A stretch of 64,000 nt of DNA from Marchantia polymorpha subsp. ruderalis (Eukaryota; Streptophyta; Marchantiopsida; Marchantiales; Marchantiaceae), in NCBI GenBank assembly GCA_037833965.1, contig AP031357.1, forward strand, positions 3,430,001-3,494,000, given 5' to 3'. This document shows, one piece after another, positions 52,170 to 64,000 of this stretch. A program made the position numbers and the translations under genes. How positions within the stretch are numbered: the first letter of the stretch is position 1; every line of letters begins with the position of its first letter. The notes under the pieces were generated by a model that saw only the letters and a list, made by a program, of their open reading frames with translations, had not been told where the DNA came from and did not search any database.

Positions 52170-54380
52170 ATAGTATATTTAAAATATAAGTAAGAAACGA
52201 TTTATATAATTTCCAGAGTAACCCGAATACTAATATATTCTACAAGTTCAACCTAGATAATACATGGCATGGTGATACATGAATTGCAGCAGTAAGCACT
52301 GTATTCAAGTGCTTCTGACATTCGGTGAAGGCCATGTGTAGCTGGTTGTTATACATTGCGTCTGTAGAAAATGTACGAAAGTGCTGTGTAGGGATGAACT
52401 CCTGGATGAACTTGAGTCAATCATTTTGATAAAGGCCGTGGAGTGAGAGAAGTGATAGGGTTGTAAAATTCAACACATTTCAATATATAGTTCTATCAGG
52501 GAGTTTCCTCACATGGAGCTGTAGCAGTTGTCCATGTTGAAAAGCGTGTCCTGCGCAGTAACATTTTATAACAAATCTTCAATTCACTGCTGCAGGGGAC
52601 TTCTAGTCTTTGCCGAACTAACTCCGTTACTAGCCGAACTCTAGGCCTCGGCATCCTATATTTTGCATAACTTGCGTCCCCTGAAAGTCTGGGGCCTTTT
52701 GCATGTGATTCAAGATTTCCCTGGCAGTATTTTGAACCGGCCAGTCATTCACTAGGTTGTCGATCGTCCCACCGGCAAAATATGCAGCTATACTTAAGCT
52801 GTGCTTCCTGATAGCCGAAAACGGCCCGTTTCCCGCCCTCTTTTCTAGCTGGGTAGCGCAAAATTATCGCTTAAGCCATTGACAGAATGGCGGTAAAACA
52901 TGAAAAATTTGTTTTTTCGCTGCGCAACGAGAAAACAAAAAAGGGAATGCACCTCCATATAACGCTTATAGAACCGCACTTATGAACTGAGTATTTAATG
53001 GCATTTAACCATTCCAGCAAATAGCGGCATTATTCAATTTGGGATTGTATTCATATAGCGGCATTATTCAAATTCGGATTGCTCTCAAATGCGGCCATCC
53101 TGTGGTTATTTTTTGACCGAAGAACCAAAAAAGAAACATAGACGCTGATAGAATTCGAGAACGTTCTCGAAGATGTCTGCAGCTAAAAGGAGAGAACGGT
53201 GATGTGAAGGTATCAAATCGCGAACACGGTTACGATTCTTCTTTATGTACGTACTAAATGATCGCGAATGAGAGGGTACTGAACCCTTAACGTTCTGGTA
53301 AGTTCTGTAACGAAGAGAACGACGTCGGTTCGAAGCGGACAAAGTCCGTTGGTCCTCTGACACGGCAGAACCTGAGACAAAACGATCCACCCGATCAGCA
53401 GCATCTGCAGGTTCCCACCGTTCCAGATTTGGATTTAAAATTTGCTTCGTGTGACATCGTAACAAATCTCAATGTATATCCTCTGACGTCTCCTTCGGCT
53501 TATAACGGCGCATGTAATGTTGTAACGCTATGAATTCGGGCAAGTTCTAGCTTGTGAGTTAAGCTCATTCTGATGCATTTGGGACTTGCTATCTTTTTCG
53601 CTCGGCGACACCAAAGAGAAGGTGGCTATAATTATAGTTGCAAAGAGTCAATATTTCGCATCCTTTATTTATTTGGTCCCCCCACCATTTGCTGAGGATG
53701 TGTGTTTGTAATCATGTGTGAATGAGTGTTCTTCATATCTAGATAATATTAGTGTGCTTGTAGTGAACCAGAGTTTTGAGATTATCAGTTAACTATCTCA
53801 AACATGGTGGATATAATGGGACTCAATTTCAAATGTAATATTTAAGCCATAATTATCACTTTCTTTAAGTTATTGTGTTGCATGTTTTTGTTGCTCAATA
53901 CAGATTATTAGCTAATGCTATACATGTGAGAGCAATCATGTTAGTTGATGCTACGTAAGATCTTTGTAAAGGTCATAAATGGTTTGATTTTGATAGTCCG
54001 TATATTTTGGATTGAGCTTAAGCTGTTGTTTTCCCCTTATATTGTTTTGAATTTGAGAAGGATTAAGCTCATATCCTTTACTTTCTCATATATTTCAACA
54101 ATCACATATTCCAACCCATCATATGTGCTTGTTGAAATTACTCTTACTTTGCAAATTTAAGAGCAATTTCTCACAATCTATGCTTTATTTTCCGAAAACT
54201 TAACATATAACAGCAATGATATTGTAAGGGTTAATTCAATCTTAGAATTTTGATCTCGTGTAAAAATTATAGCTATCGATTTTAGCTATTGATTTTATGT
54301 TAAGTAATTTATGCATTCTGTAATTTAACACGATTCATGCCTCAAAGGAGAAGATTAAGCTGACTGAACAATACTCGCAA
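52170..54380. other. intergenic DNA without a supported gene
   Basis: Mixed composition to about 53.5 kb, then AT-rich. An open stretch at 53106-53465 (-) of 119 codons is rich in Arg and Ser and matches nothing I know. No repeat family was identified. Confidence 0.45.
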
Positions 54381-54384
54381 AATG

Positions 54385-54846
54385 TTATGTTTGCAATATT
54401 TCATCGCATTCCACATCTGAAAAGTATTTGGAACACTTTCGAGGAGGTGTTGATTTGGAAGTGCGGGGGCGCATGGGAAGTAGCAAGAAGCCGGTGGATG
54501 ACTTCCACTTACAATAGAGAACCTCGAAGCCGTCTAACCCCGGCCGATCACTGACATGATTCCAGCGCGTGGGGCGGGTGAGCAAACCTGAAATTGTCTT
54601 ACGACTTCTCTTCCGGGGGTGGTCTTACACAGCACAAGCGAAGTATCTTCGAGTTGCACGTCTCGAAAAGTGCTCGTTCTCAGGTGAGAAGATTACCTCC
54701 AGTTGTTGCCAAAAGTGAAGTCTCTGTCTGCTCATAGAATTTGATCTCTTCTTGGGCGTGCCGACGTCCAAAGCAGTCGGTAGCTCGTGATGTTTGGCGT
54801 TGAAAGTTGACCTGACACATTGACGAGCTCGTTGCTCACCGCTCAT
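54385..54846 (-). other. possible unrecognised two-exon gene or fragment
   Basis: A frame from 54846 encodes MSGEQRARQCVRS and continues to QRLHFWQQLE, where a good donor (CTGGAG|GTAATC, about 54697) occurs. A pyrimidine-containing acceptor (ACAATTTCAG) lies near 54592. A protein-like frame follows it (GFEVLYCKWKSSTGFLLLP), but the phases of the two do not agree with this splice. No family is recognised. It may be a decayed gene or chance. Confidence 0.2.
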
Positions 54847-57250
54847 CTTTGTGTCTCGGTCTACGGGTGGAATCCGGACGCAAAAGCCGAAAAATCCGCA
54901 TGCATCTCGTCATCTCAGTTTCTGATGACTAGCCATGGAGATCTGGACTCTTCTTCTACTCGCTCAAGAAACATACAAGAAACTATTCTTCGTGGAATAC
55001 TCAGCAGTATCGTATTACCGCACTACGCTGTATCCCACACCGTCTGGCCTGAAGGACACTACCTGACTCCATCGACTGTTCGAGATTTCTCAGAAGTGGA
55101 AGAGCAGGCAGGCATTTAAGCGTATCATGCACAGGACTCGGGAGGCCAAAATTCCTTGTCCTATTTTACAGCGAGCTTGGTTTAGTTCTGCATATTTTTT
55201 TGGCATCGGTGAGTTTCATTCGTTCGATCACATCATAAAGAGAGCTGAAAGATGGCTTCAAATGCTTTACCCAATGCTAGGGCTGGGTTCCCGGCGCTTG
55301 ACGCGGACGGACCTCGAAGATTATAAAGTGGAATTGGTGTGCATGCCAATAACATACCCACCAACTCAGAGTTCGTAGGATGGATGTGGGTCACTCCTGA
55401 AGATTGCAACAGTCTTCTTTATCATGAGTCCAAGATGCCGGCGATTTCACGTCTCCTGCCTAGAGTTCCATCTCTTCACTGTACTCTGTGGACCATTTGC
55501 ACCGGATTACCGCCCGGCAAGCCATCAGACATACGCATGCACCACGGTAGATCTGCCTCTTGATGTAGGTCAGGCCATCTTGATGACAGATCTAGATCGA
55601 CAGCACGAAGGAAGTTCGAAACTGCAGAGAGTGGATATTGACCACCGGTGGATGAGTGCACATGGGCCAACAAGGCCGAAACCTCAATGTCCAGAGCTAG
55701 ACTCTTCTTTTACATCAAGCGTCGAGTTTTCCGTGCTGGATAGATGCTTCCAGACTTCTAGGCTTTAGGCACATGAGGCAACTCTGGATGTTCCTCGGTG
55801 CACAAGGCCGGGGTTTTCCATGCTCTTCTCATGAATGTAGACTCACACGCATACACAGCAATGATGTCCAATAAATACGAATCCCCATACTCGTACCGCG
55901 CTTTCGTTCACTGCAAGATTTCATGTGTCCCGCGGTACTCCATGACCCCTAGTCATGCAAATGGCGAACAGCTTTACAATCGCATCATTCTGTGACAACC
56001 CGAAGACTGGATATGACATGCAGGAGGTCCTCCATTCTGGCGCTCCGAGTCGGGCCAAAGAAAGAGCTGCCTCTGCTGAGCAGGATCATGCGCTTGGAGA
56101 TTTGGACCTGTGGAGGTTTTCTCTCCTTCACTTTGGCAGAACGTCCCGTACGAGGTGACAAATCACCTGCACCGCCAATGCCTCCATCGACCCTTGACAG
56201 ACATTCGGATTGGCTTGTACTCCTTGGATTGGCATAGTCATAACCTACTCCTGAGTAAATGTACAACTTCGAGGTTGGCTTATTCGAGGCACTCAAGCCG
56301 CTGTTGCCAGTAATTGTACAGTTGAGGTTATCAAGGTCATAGGCCTCGTAGAATTCTCAATCGTAATGATGGAGGATCAAAAATATGTATGGAAAGTACA
56401 TAAATCTTTCATTTATTTTATGTCCCTTAACAGACCTCATTTAATTATACATGGTAGTGTGCGTGTGCAGCGTTGGCTCGAGCCGAGTCCGATCCACGCT
56501 CTGAGCTCAAACAGTGCAGGGTAAAGGGCGCATGCTGAGCTGTGTAGTGAAACTGAAGACCTGGGGTGTCCCATATTGTCCCATATGCACAATGAGCTCA
56601 TGCTATCCGAAGGGATGATACTCTAGGTTCTTCTTGGCCTCGGCCAAAAGCTGCCACGAATAGACGAATAGTAGGAGATATATGAAACCTCCGCAACTGT
56701 TGGTCTGCTTTTCGAACAAGAATCTAATGTACTTGTTTATATGGTAGGAATCTAAGTCTGCTACCCCAAGGTATAGTTGTCTTTTCGCTATGTGGAGCCT
56801 GTGTGATCAAAAGAGGACCCACTTTTATCGACGATGACTACTCGATCTGATCACATTCCTCCATTTTCCACTCGATTGAGCTCTATGCTAGAGTAACACC
56901 GGGACCAGACTCACTCTTCGTCCAACGGTTCGCTTGTCTCTTTTATTGCAGCGTGAGCGGTACCAGATCATCATTCTATCTATGCCTTCCAACCGTGATC
57001 GATGCAATGAGTTCTTCCAGTCAGTGCACTCAACCCATCTCGGGATCCCAGTCCATTTGTTCAGATTTCTCAGAAATTTTTAACTTCCACGCATGATCAG
57101 ACCTACCATCTTCGACTGCCTAGTTGCTGGCAAGGGAAAGTGAACTCCAGACACTTATCACTAGGCATATGCTGGATGGGACAGTGAGGTCAGCTACTGC
57201 AACTCATGAAGTTTTTCTATGTGCACGAAACTACCATCGAAATTCCCACA
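54847..57250. other. mixed-composition spacer
   Basis: Many short overlapping frames on both strands. Some look protein-like (for example 55127-55378, +), but none has a recognised domain or coherent splice chain. It could contain a decayed gene. Confidence 0.35.
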
Positions 57251-60180
57251 CTTGAAATAATATTGAATTATTACCTTGGTGAAGTTCATCCAGGTAAAAC
57301 TTACAAGATCTAAATTTAATGAAAAATTTATTATATTTCTATTCACATCTTACAAAATTTAATTTGAATCTGGATACACATATATTTTAGGTTTGGTATT
57401 TTTTGAAAAAACTATGCATTTCAATTTTGAACACAATTTTATGCACTGTTAATCAAATATGAAAACAAAAAAATATGGTTATGTTTCATCAAGACTCTAA
57501 AGTATGAAAGGTTAAGGTCAATATATTTAAAAATTGGAAACAATACTTTTGAACGTTGAGGGACATTTTTATAATGTTCATGTACGATGTTTTCTTTTTC
57601 ACGCTGCTAGAATTGAAATATCAATTCATTGTACACAAATTAGAATTTAAAAAAATCCTCAAACCTTAAAATATCTTTTTGGGGAAAAATTATCTTAATT
57701 TATAACTATAATACGTGATGAAAGCAAGTGATAAATGCTGAGATAAATGCTGTCTTTGGATTCAAGCACATGAGCTCTGTCGCATCGACTCGCAATTCAT
57801 CTTCTTTGTGAATAAACGCTGCAAGCAAAAAGCTCACGTGCACTTCCACAGCTTAAGAGCTGCGTATTTTCCTTTCAATAATTTGGACGCTATGAGTTCA
57901 TCTTCGACTTCTCTCTCAGTCAAATTATTTGCTGGCTTCAGCGTGTAATTGATTGTTTTCTCTATCAAAGCCAGAGCAATCGTCGGAATTATCTTCAGAA
58001 CTGAGATCAAGAGTACCACCTGCTGGTCTACTGACAAATTTCCGGGGAGGCCATGTGATCTCCAAGCTCTTCCATGCTCATACAGCTATCTGAAACGGTA
58101 TGACCTTCCGAGATGAAATTTAACATGATCAAAACATTGTTGCTATTGATCTGTAATGCCACCGGCTCTTAGACCAATTATTAAACCCTAAAAGTCAACT
58201 TTATAGACACATTGGTATAGTGTACATACCTGGTTCGCCACTACAGGCTAAGTACACGGGATTATAAAAGATTTACTCAGAAAAATCATGAAGAGTCAAC
58301 GTGAACTCTCCTAAGCTTTCTTATACAGTGAAAGTTTAACCATCTTCTATAATATTGCTTCATTAGAGTTAAAGTTACCTGAGTTCACTCCTAACGTTTA
58401 TATAAAATTTAGATTTAAATTCACAAAAAAACCTGATTAGTTATTCCTAATTATATTTCATAGAAATTTATGCCTTTGTAGAGTATTTTCAATGTTTTTT
58501 ATACACATACTAATTAATACTTTTGAAACTATGAAATCCAGCATCAAAATCTTTTTAATAATATTTGACAAAAACAGAATGCTCATAAAACTCTAAGCCT
58601 TTGTTCCTTAACTAGATAACAGATTTATCAAGTAAGAACAAGTACCTAATTCTCTTCTGTAGCATCATAGAATATCAAATATTAAGCATTTTAAATGAGT
58701 ATATAATAGAATTGATTTCACAATAAAATATATGTAACATGATATTATATTTATGCTTAGATCTTTAATAATACATTTTCCTATTTCTATTTAGAATTTT
58801 CACTAAGATCTTCTTAATATAAGAGTCTAAAATAGTTGTCAATAATACTAAAATGATCTTTTTTCATAATGATTAAATCAGTTCATACAAAAAAGATAGA
58901 ATTTTTTCAAATGTATAAAAAATAAACATGAAATAACATTCACACATCATCAAGATTATTGATAAGTTGCCTTAAAAATCATACTTTTTGTTTCATAGTC
59001 CATAATAAATCAACACATACTGAAAATTCAAGACATATTGGTTAGAAAAATATAATTTGTTTTGATGTTCATGCAATTTTACTCTATGAAAGTTATTGAT
59101 GAATTGCAGAATTTATACTTTTCTCTTCATAATTTATCATTGATCAATTCATAATTTTAAAATTAAATTCTTGAGATATATATGCTAAAACAAATCTTTT
59201 GTGTGAATGTTAATGCATTCTTACTTCAGATGTATATACTTGTCACATTTTCAACACATAATAGCTTTTTTGAGATGGATTTAGAGATCATCAAATATAA
59301 TTAGATCTTGGAAGAAGATCAGACGTTTGACTTTTTTGTTATGCACTAGTAGATATTTTTGGCCGGAGACTCATGTCTGACCTTAACTGATATGGTCGCA
59401 AAATCGTCTTATCTTAAAAAATTTAGAATGCTCAAATCAAACCAAAGATTTTAAATACATTAGCATCAAATAACGCAGAAAAATTTATAACAATATTTAA
59501 AAGTCTATCCATAATTTTTTTTTGTTGATATTATTTTGCATGAAAATCATCAAGTGACATATAAAATAATAAGTATGTAACATTTGACATGATTGTTTTT
59601 TGTTATAAGCCATCTATCAACAAAATATTTACAATTAATGATTTTGTTATACAATGAAACAACATAGATGAAAATGATTAACACAAAGTAATCAATCAAT
59701 TCAAGAAATGAAATATAATTTTTAAAAGTTTTTTAAAATTTTAAAGTTCATTAAAATTATCTCTTAGATCACCATAGCTTTCATTTTGAAGCTTGTCAAT
59801 CTCAAAAAAATATACAACCTATTTGACAAGTTTTTGCAAAGAAATCCATCATCATCAATGTTTGTGAATATGAATATTTAGAGTTTTTGAATTGTACGTC
59901 TTCTTGAATTATACATATTAAAAATAAAAAAAAGACTCATGACATTCAACAACTTCATTTTAAACAACAATAAATTATTTGGCATGCATTTTGAGTTTGC
60001 ATTGTAAATATCAACATGATATAACAATATGATATTTTGTCTAACTCATTGTAACACTAGAATTTAAAGAGAAGTTCATTTGATGAAGAAAACATAAACT
60101 CTAAAGATGAAAAATCCCAACGACGATTCTACTCTTCTTTATATAATTCTTACCAACAAGTACAAGGAGATAATATCTCA
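57251..60180. other. AT-rich intergenic DNA
   Basis: Long AT-rich stretch. A minus-strand frame at 57834-58037 has a plausible hydrophobic-then-charged composition but no recognised family and no supported upstream exon. Nothing else is supported. Confidence 0.5.
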
Positions 60181-60204
60181 TCTCTATCATTCAATTCACT
60201 CTTA

Positions 60205-60390
60205 GTGGATTGATGACATGGCGGATATACCTAATGAGTACACGAGATTGCTAATATGTCGCTCTCAACTAACACACCAACTAGCACACTCAATCTTTAC
60301 CTAACAAGCACACAGATTGATGACGTGTTGTTCCAACTAACACACTAACCACCATACTGAACTAGCACACAGATTGCTGACGTGGCACAA
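60205..60390. repeat. degenerate tandem repeat
   Basis: Roughly four related units of about 55-70 bases carry the strings GATTGATGACRTG or GATTGCTRA, and CAACTAACACAC followed by CTAGCACA. Anchors are at about 60208, 60245, 60315 and 60371. The tract lies just beyond the 3' side of the retrotransposon remnant and could be part of it. Confidence 0.5.
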
Positions 60391-60489
60391 TAGATTTATC
60401 ACTATTATATATTCTAATGGATCTTGAATAACATTTATTTTAGTTCTAACTAACTAAATATGGTTACAAATCTTTCTCCTTTTAAGATG

Positions 60490-62040
60490 CAATTTCCCCG
60501 TTGCACATACCTTCATACTATTTAACTATCAAAGGTGCATTTGCTAATAGTTCAGCTGGTTTCCAAGTCGATTTATATGATGTATAGACTTTCCATTGTA
60601 TTAAAAACTATTTTTAAGAATATTTTTGATCTCAAAAAGGTATATTGGGTATCTTTTCTACCTCAAAATACTCATGATCTGCTATCAAGGTTGAAAGAGG
60701 ATGTAATTTTGGTTGGTTGATGAATTGTTTTGATCATGGTACATGTTTTTGTAATCATGACACATGAAATATCCGATGTATTTTCATATGTGATGTAAGT
60801 TTCAACTTGTAGTACATTTCACCAACACGTTCCAAAACTAAAAAATGTATCAATGTACATAAGAATCAACTTTGATGTTATTACAAGAGACAAATTTGTT
60901 GTAGATAATCAAACATGATCTCATACTTCAAAAACTAACTCTCTACAAAGAACATCTACATGTTGTTTTTGCCAATTTTCAACTATCAACAACTTCTCAT
61001 TGGCTTGATGCAGTCCTATGTGAATATACTCCACAAACTCGTTGACTGTTGCAACTTTGGTCAAAAACTCTTCTACTTTCGGAAGTCGCATCAAACTTGA
61101 AAGAGTTATAATATGAAAACTATATATGAGATAAAATGAAGACAATCTTGTGAATGAATTAACAAAATTTTTATATACAAATTCAACAAGAGACAAAGGG
61201 GTAAACCACTCTTCTTGCTCTCTAATGTGAATGCTCGTGACATATACTCTATGGTTTTATTTGCCCTCTCTGTTTGTCCATCAGTTTGAGTGTGATAGGC
61301 AGTTGACATTGCTAGTTTTGTTTTGAAAAAAACTAAATAAAATTTTCCAAAATAAATTAGTGAAGTGAGTATCTCCATCCGTGATTAGCACTTTGCTTCA
61401 GCCATGATTCACAAACACTACATCTAGATATAATTGAGCTAGTTGTGGAATTGATACTTTTTTTATGGTTGATCTTATGTGAATCATCTTAGTCAATTTG
61501 TCCACAAAAACCATCACCAAATCATATCCTAACTTAATTTTTGATAGCTCACATATGAAATCCATGGTTACATGTTCTCATCGTTGTTCGGAAATAGAAA
61601 AAGGCAGTAATTGTCGAGTTGGTTCTTGATTACTTGCCTTGTTCTGTTGACAAACAACACAACTTCAAACATAAGACTCCACATTTTCACGTATTTTGGA
61701 TCAATAGTACACTCTTTGTATGCTCTTTACGAGTTTCTCCATTTTCACATGACCTACAATGGCCATGTCATGATTTTCAGTAAAAATCATTGTGCGCAAT
61801 TTTCAATCTTGTGAAATCCATATGCGCAGTTTGTAGAAAGTCAAACCTTGAGACTTCTCCGCCTTTCCAGTTTGTAGTGCTCGAGTGATCTCTTCATACT
61901 ACTTTGTGGCTTGTGTCATCTTGCTCCTTCAATGAGTCTGAATTTTCAGTTCTGCAACATGATTCAGACAAGATTCATGAGTGTAAAATCATCCGCAAGT
62001 TGGTTCTTGCCATCCACATACACAATTTTCATGTTGAAAT
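60490..62040 (-). mobile_element. decayed Ty3/gypsy chromovirus pol fragment
   Basis: Remains of the 3' half of a pol gene, readable only by changing frame and crossing stops. In order on the minus strand: a degenerate RNase H end (about 61900-62030); an integrase zinc region with DMAIVGH and CCLST-like cysteines (about 61640-61790); the integrase core with MDFICELSK and VFVDKLTKM (about 61490-61570) and TDGDTHFTN; then STAYHTQTDGQTERANKTI (about 61247-61306); a GYPY-like region with LTSHMKIHRIFHVS; and a C-terminal chromodomain with FLIQWKVYTSYKSTWKP (about 60540-60610). The chromodomain identifies a chromovirus, a retrotransposon clade that targets chromatin. Frameshifts and stops throughout show it is dead. 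No LTRs were found, and reverse transcriptase and gag are absent. Confidence 0.85.
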
Positions 62041-62147
62041 GTTAACGTCATTGTAATAACCCACTAAAGGCTAAAACTGCAATATAGTGGTAGAAAGGTC
62101 AAACCCACAGGGACAGAGGAACACACAAGGTACAAAGTGTCACGTTT

Positions 62148-62980
62148 AACAGACTATTGAGGAGTTTGAATTCTCAGGCGACTGTCACTCCCAGAAATAC
62201 TGCAAGTGTCCACTCGGAGCGCACTCGGAGGTCGCACAGTGCAGCGTAACACACACACACACACACACACACACCTGAAACTACAGAAACACAACCCAGA
62301 GATCCGTTAGGACCTCTACTTCAAGATTTCAGGGGTAAGGTCTCCCAAGGGTACACTCAGCGAAGCTGCGGGTAGTGACTCCCAACTCCGGCTTTTACAA
62401 CACTTCCACTAGCTTGCTGCTAGCGTAGGAAACCCGGTTTGGACTGCCTACTTCGGATCGAAGTCACTCATACGCGGTGAACAACACTCTCAACTCACAA
62501 AACGCGCAGAGAACACAGGTCCGCACTAAAGGACTCACTGAGAAATATTCCAGTAACACACCATAACAGTCTATTGAAGAGTTTGAATTCTTAGGCACTT
62601 GTCATTCCCAGAAATACTACAGGGGTTAACCCAAAGGCACCTGCTGCAGCGTAATCTGAATTTACAACCAAGGCTTACACGAAGTAGCAAAACTTCACTT
62701 TGGCATTCAGGGGAAAAATCCCGAAGGAGTACAATCAGGAACAATCACTCGAAGGTGTAGGGGTGAAACTATTCAAGTATCTAACTAGTCATTGGCTCTG
62801 AGCATCAGCAATCACCCGCAGGTGTAGATCCGAACTACTCAAGTCTCTAACCAATGTACTAGCTCTGAACATTCGGCCGAAGGCCTTCAGCTACACAATG
62901 CGGATCGCTAAGGTGTAGCTCCTCGTGCGTGGTGACAGAACTCAGGACACAAACACGTAGAGAAAATGAGTTCCTGATCT
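62148..62980. repeat. 417-bp duplicated segment, degenerate
   Basis: Two copies start AACAGACTATTGAGGAGTTT (62148) and AACAGTCTATTGAAGAGTTT (62565). They share CACTCCCAGAAATACT-type strings and diverge strongly downstream. Inside the second copy a shorter repeat of about 70-80 bases recurs (CACTCGAAGGTGTAG / CACCCGCAGGTGTAG, about 62747 and 62814). The block lies between the chromovirus remnant and the coiled-coil ORF. Confidence 0.6.
62246..62274. repeat. AC dinucleotide microsatellite
   Basis: An uninterrupted CA/AC run of about 28 bases within the first copy of the 417-bp duplicated segment. Confidence 0.85.
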
Positions 62981-63161
62981 GTACTTCTCATGTTGGGAAA
63001 GATCCCAAGGCAAGACGCCTTGAACTACTTTATACCTTCTAAGTCCTAACTAGCACTACACTGCATTACGCGCCGGCACGGAACCACGCTACACTACACT
63101 CCGCGGAACCTGTGCTTCGCCTCCTGCGCGACGGACTGCCGCGCACTAACTCCCTACCCTG

Positions 63162-64000
63162 CTAGTCTTCCGCTCGACTGCGCAGTCCCAAACGCTGCAA
63201 TGCCGCGGACACCTCCGCGGTGTCCGCGGCGTGAATGTCCGCCTCGAGGGTGGACATGGTATCCCGCGCCTTCGACAGAAAAGAGTCTAACTTCTTTGCC
63301 ACCTTCCGCCGACTCCTACTGTCACCTGTCAACAACCCGGCTGCACGAAGCTCTAACTCACACAGTGTGAGTTTCTCCTGCGCCGCCACTTCCCAGTGGA
63401 CGTAGCCCTTGAGACAATGGGCGACTCGCCTCGCCATCTCCTCCTTCGTGCGATCTGCCTCTCGCCTGCGATCATCTTCAATTACCACCAACTGCGATTC
63501 GGCCTCCGCACGCTGCGCTCTCAATTTCCCGCACTCCGACTGTAGCCTGCGGATTAAATCCTCATCCGCCTGTCGTGCGAGCTAACATTCCGCCAACAAC
63601 CGCGTCTGTCGCACGAGCTCCTCTGACAGAATCTGATTCTGAGTTTTCTCATATATCAATTCTTCCGTGGTCTTCACCACATCCCGGGTGAGCTCGTCCA
63701 GTCTCGCCTTCTTCAATGTGTCGTAGTGCGTGTGCGTCTTCCGCACGAGATTATACTATCCCCACAAACAGTCATGCTTCTCCCGCAAATCCTTCAACTC
63801 TCGGTCCACCCTAGCTAGTAGCTTGCTGGTGTGGACTTTAGTGCGAGTCCGCCTGCGCACTAATTTGATGTAGGATCCCGGCCGGAGTGGATCGGCGTAT
63901 TTATCAAATTTGCGATCCAAGTACTTCAGCAGAGGTAGTACCTGCTCAGAGAGCGCCGTCGCCGGCGCTCCAACAATCTCCTCCTCGGTATCTCCGGATC
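63162..64000 (-). pseudogene. coiled-coil protein ORF, broken by two TAG stops, 5' end outside the window
   Basis: One minus-strand frame runs from the window edge (first full codon at 63998) to a stop at 63162, about 278 codons, interrupted by TAG at 63756-63758 and 63582-63584. The product is highly charged and helical: an Arg/Lys-rich segment (KLVRRRTRTKVHTSKLLA), then heptad-like stretches such as EELIYEKTQNQILSEELVRQ, ADEDLIRRLQSECGKLRAQ and KLDSFLSKARDTMSTLEADI. It resembles, from memory, multi-copy hypothetical proteins of liverwort genomes, possibly encoded by a mobile element. I do not know its function. The last 120 codons after the second stop are open from an ATG at 63524 and could still be made. 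The base composition is GC-rich, unlike the AT-rich chromovirus remnant beside it. Confidence 0.55.

Noticed and set aside
57834..58037. A protein-like 67-codon minus-strand frame
   Set aside because: The composition is plausible, but no family was recognised and no consistent upstream exon or start context was found.
60535..60720. A 61-codon plus-strand open frame
   Set aside because: It is the antisense shadow of the chromovirus chromodomain region.
1..64000. CRISPR arrays, operons, tRNA or rRNA genes
   Set aside because: No regularly spaced direct repeats, no tRNA T-loop/anticodon architecture and no rRNA-like segments were seen. The gene structure is eukaryotic.

Overview
The window is nuclear DNA of a land plant. 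It holds spliced eukaryotic genes with GT-AG introns, plant-type families (class III peroxidase, HOS1, DUF538), a decayed plastid psbJ copy and a decayed plant-type Ty3/gypsy chromovirus. A bryophyte, perhaps a Marchantia-like liverwort, is my best guess. It rests on gene style and on the recalled look of the coiled-coil repeat ORF at the right edge, and I could not check it.

Layout: 1-5.1 kb is AT-rich with one unrecognised exon-like stretch (about 1.94-2.22 kb, -). A tiny two-exon gene for TFIIH subunit TFB5 lies at 5.18-5.98 kb (-). From 6 to 18.5 kb there is an AT-rich spacer and then a mixed to GC-rich spacer with inverted repeats, but no gene I can support. A four-exon secreted class III peroxidase occupies 18.66-20.11 kb (+). 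An eight-exon DTW-domain protein, a probable tRNA-uridine aminocarboxypropyltransferase, occupies 24.33-27.46 kb (+). A three-exon ArfGAP of the AGD6/AGD7 type lies at 31.02-32.98 kb (-) behind a GC-rich promoter region. A nine-exon HOS1 gene lies at 37.93-42.50 kb (-). After about 7 kb of very AT-rich DNA comes a DUF538 gene at 50.06-50.47 kb (-). The rest is spacer and repeat-derived: a psbJ fragment near 52.1 kb, a chromovirus remnant at 60.5-62.0 kb, a 417-bp duplicated segment at 62.1-62.9 kb, and a coiled-coil ORF broken by two TAG codons at 63.2-64.0 kb.

The six genes do not form a pathway. They are mostly housekeeping functions (transcription and repair, tRNA modification, vesicle traffic, ubiquitin or nuclear-pore regulation) plus a cell-wall enzyme and a DUF538 protein. 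Each sits in its own GC-richer pocket within AT-rich, repeat-bearing DNA. Exon borders were set by hand from splice dinucleotides, reading-frame phase and family alignment. I found no convincing novel biological system. The most useful points are the psbJ insertion, the tiny TFB5 first exon, the HOS1 3' end, the paired E2F-like palindrome and the repeat-derived coiled-coil pseudogene.
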